A DNA stretch of 15,720 nt from Chitinophaga pinensis (GTDB taxonomy: Bacteria; Bacteroidota; Bacteroidia; AKYH767-A; OLB10), in NCBI GenBank assembly GCA_945872015.1, contig CAMBYJ010000016.1, positions 1-15,720 on the forward strand, in the 5' to 3' direction. Shown one piece after another: positions 14,530 to 15,720 of this stretch. The translations under genes and the position numbers were made by a program. The notes beneath the pieces are model-generated. The model did not search any database, was not told the DNA's origin, and was given only the letters and a program-made list of their open reading frames with translations. Within the stretch, counting starts at the first letter, position 1. Every line of letters begins with the position of its first letter.

Positions 14530-15720
14530 ATGAAAAAAACAGTCACTGTAAATATTGGCGGTATCGTATTTCACATCGAAGAAACCGCATACGAACAATT
14601 ACAAAGTTATTTGTCGAACATAAAAAGTTACTTCACCCTATCGGATGGTCGTGATGAAATTATTCAGGATATTGAAACCAGAATTGCTGAGATGTTTTCT
14701 GAAAAAATTTCGAACAGCAGAATGGTTGTTACCGATGCTGATGTAGAAGAAGTGATGAAACAACTGGGTAAGCCTTCGGAGGTTGCTGGAGCCGATGAAC
14801 AATCATCAGAGAAAGAATCTACAACCCAAGAACGCGCTGAGAAAAAATTATTTCGCGATCCAGATGATAAAATTATTGGAGGTGTATGTAGTGGTGTAGC
14901 TCATTATTTCGGAATACAACCTCTTTGGCTTCGTCTATTATTAGTATTCTCCGTAATCTACTTTGGAGCAGGACTTTTACTATATATCATCTTATGGATT
15001 GTAATTCCGAAAGCTAATAATGCTTCTCAGAAATTATCTATGAAAGGTAAACCAATTAACCTCGACACAATCAAAGAAACCATTGAAGAAGATGTCAATG
15101 ATCTAACTGAAAGAGTAAAAGGCAAAAAGCCTTTATTTCAAAAAGGTACAACTCGCCTTGCAAGATTTGTTGAAGATGTAATTTCAGTTATCCTGCAAAT
15201 TCTAACGTTCATTGCTAAGTTTATTGGAGCCGTAGTTTCAATCATCTTATTCATTTTATTATTTGGATTAATGATGGGACTATTAGGAATAACCGGTGCA
15301 TTAGGTGATGCTAACATACCTGTATTCCTGAGCAATTTTGTTTTATCATCTACACAAATGTTTATTGCAATCACAGGAATAGCATTGCTAATTGGCATCC
15401 CTCTCCTACTCCTTTTATACAGAGCGCTGCGATACTTATTTAATATCCGAAAAGAACCAAGTCAAGTACGAACTACAGCTGGTGTTTTATGGATTATTGG
15501 ATTTATTCTCTTATCATACATAACAATTACTGTCAGTAAAAATTTTGGATCAAAACAAACTGCCATTGTTACGATGCCAATACAACAACCTAAAGGTGAT
15601 ACACTCTACCTTAATGATGTATTGATTAATGAAAACACTTCTGATATTTTTATTGGTGTAAGTGGAAACAACAATAATTTCAATATTGTTTCGAATCAGG
15701 ATACGGCATCCTTAACATTA
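14530..15720 (+). CDS. PspC domain-containing membrane protein (3' end cut by window edge)
   Basis: The frame is open from ATG 14530 to the window end, 397 codons with no stop, so the protein is partial. Residues 1-90 form a soluble N-terminal domain (KKTVTVNIGGIVFHIEE, then EIIQDIETRIAEMFSEK and VEEVMKQLGKPSEV), a layout seen in Bacteroidota PspC proteins. The PspC domain covers about 106-161: KLFRDPDDKIIGGVCSGVAH, YFGIQPLWLRLL, then a membrane segment to IVIPKA. Further hydrophobic stretches lie at about 217-256, 272-298 and 316-334. After about 345 it becomes hydrophilic and beta-like, probably an extracytoplasmic region continuing past the edge. PspC proteins take part in envelope-stress (phage-shock) responses in other bacteria. 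Pairing with a PadR repressor suggests stress-dependent expression; this is inference. Confidence 0.9.
   Translation, partial: MKKTVTVNIGGIVFHIEETAYEQLQSYLSNIKSYFTLSDGRDEIIQDIETRIAEMFSEKISNSRMVVTDADVEEVMKQLGKPSEVAGADEQSSEKESTTQERAEKKLFRDPDDKIIGGVCSGVAHYFGIQPLWLRLLLVFSVIYFGAGLLLYIILWIVIPKANNASQKLSMKGKPINLDTIKETIEEDVNDLTERVKGKKPLFQKGTTRLARFVEDVISVILQILTFIAKFIGAVVSIILFILLFGLMMGLLGITGALGDANIPVFLSNFVLSSTQMFIAITGIALLIGIPLLLLLYRALRYLFNIRKEPSQVRTTAGVLWIIGFILLSYITITVSKNFGSKQTAIVTMPIQQPKGDTLYLNDVLINENTSDIFIGVSGNNNNFNIVSNQDTASLTL

Noticed and set aside
15138..15398. 86-codon minus-strand frame
   Set aside because: It is antisense to the PspC-domain gene and reflects that gene's hydrophobic codons.
1..15720. 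Mobile elements, CRISPR arrays, tRNA or rRNA genes, defence or biosynthetic clusters
   Set aside because: I looked for transposase motifs, terminal repeats, regularly spaced repeats and cloverleaf-like sequences and saw none; gene content and codon use appear uniform.

Overview
This is an AT-rich chromosomal window that reads as Bacteroidota (Bacteroidetes). The supports are a TonB-dependent receptor with an N-terminal carboxypeptidase-regulatory-like domain, DUF4159 and DUF4476 proteins, a Nif3/zinc-ribbon gene pair, a PadR/PspC pair, ATP-type PEP carboxykinase, few Shine-Dalgarno sites, and several upstream elements matching the Bacteroidota promoter form TTG-N17..23-TAnnTTTG. I see no insertion sequence, phage, CRISPR array, rRNA or tRNA gene. 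The gene content is mostly conserved housekeeping.

Layout. Positions 1-913 (-) hold the 5' part of lpxK (lipid A 4'-kinase), cut by the left edge. It diverges from a two-gene + unit (980-2892): a Nif3-family metal protein and a coiled-coil zinc-ribbon protein, closed by a strong terminator at 2917-2946. A long run of co-directional minus-strand genes follows, read right to left: rsmE (8186-7482), a DUF4159 protein, a small His/Cys-rich membrane protein, a TonB-dependent receptor, and a THUMP-domain RNA methyltransferase ending at 2948. Gaps are only 9 to 51 bases, so these may form one transcript that mixes rRNA modification with an outer-membrane uptake system. The His-rich protein and an Asp-Glu-His motif in the receptor plug suggest a metal substrate (inference).

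Next come pckA (9857-8241, -) with its own terminator, a translationally coupled pair of a DUF423 membrane protein and a small putative lipoprotein (10750-9930, -), and a secreted DUF4476 protein (11775-10786, -) with its own terminator. A saccharopine dehydrogenase-like gene (11877-13208, +) diverges from the DUF4476 gene and overlaps tail-to-tail by 12 bases with a TrmN6-like tRNA methyltransferase (13916-13197, -). After a 282-base intergenic region carrying two inverted repeats placed over candidate promoters, a PadR regulator (14199-14528, +) and a PspC-domain membrane protein (14530 to the right edge, +) form an operon.

The points most worth a second look are an inverted repeat centred on the -33 element of the padR promoter (likely autoregulatory operator), the His-rich protein/TonB receptor pair, and two cases where a gene begins only a few bases after an intrinsic terminator. 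Four genes (Nif3, the His-rich protein, pckA, padR) are given ATG starts downstream of longer GTG/TTG-started frames; for Nif3, pckA and padR the upstream start lies in or before a promoter element.
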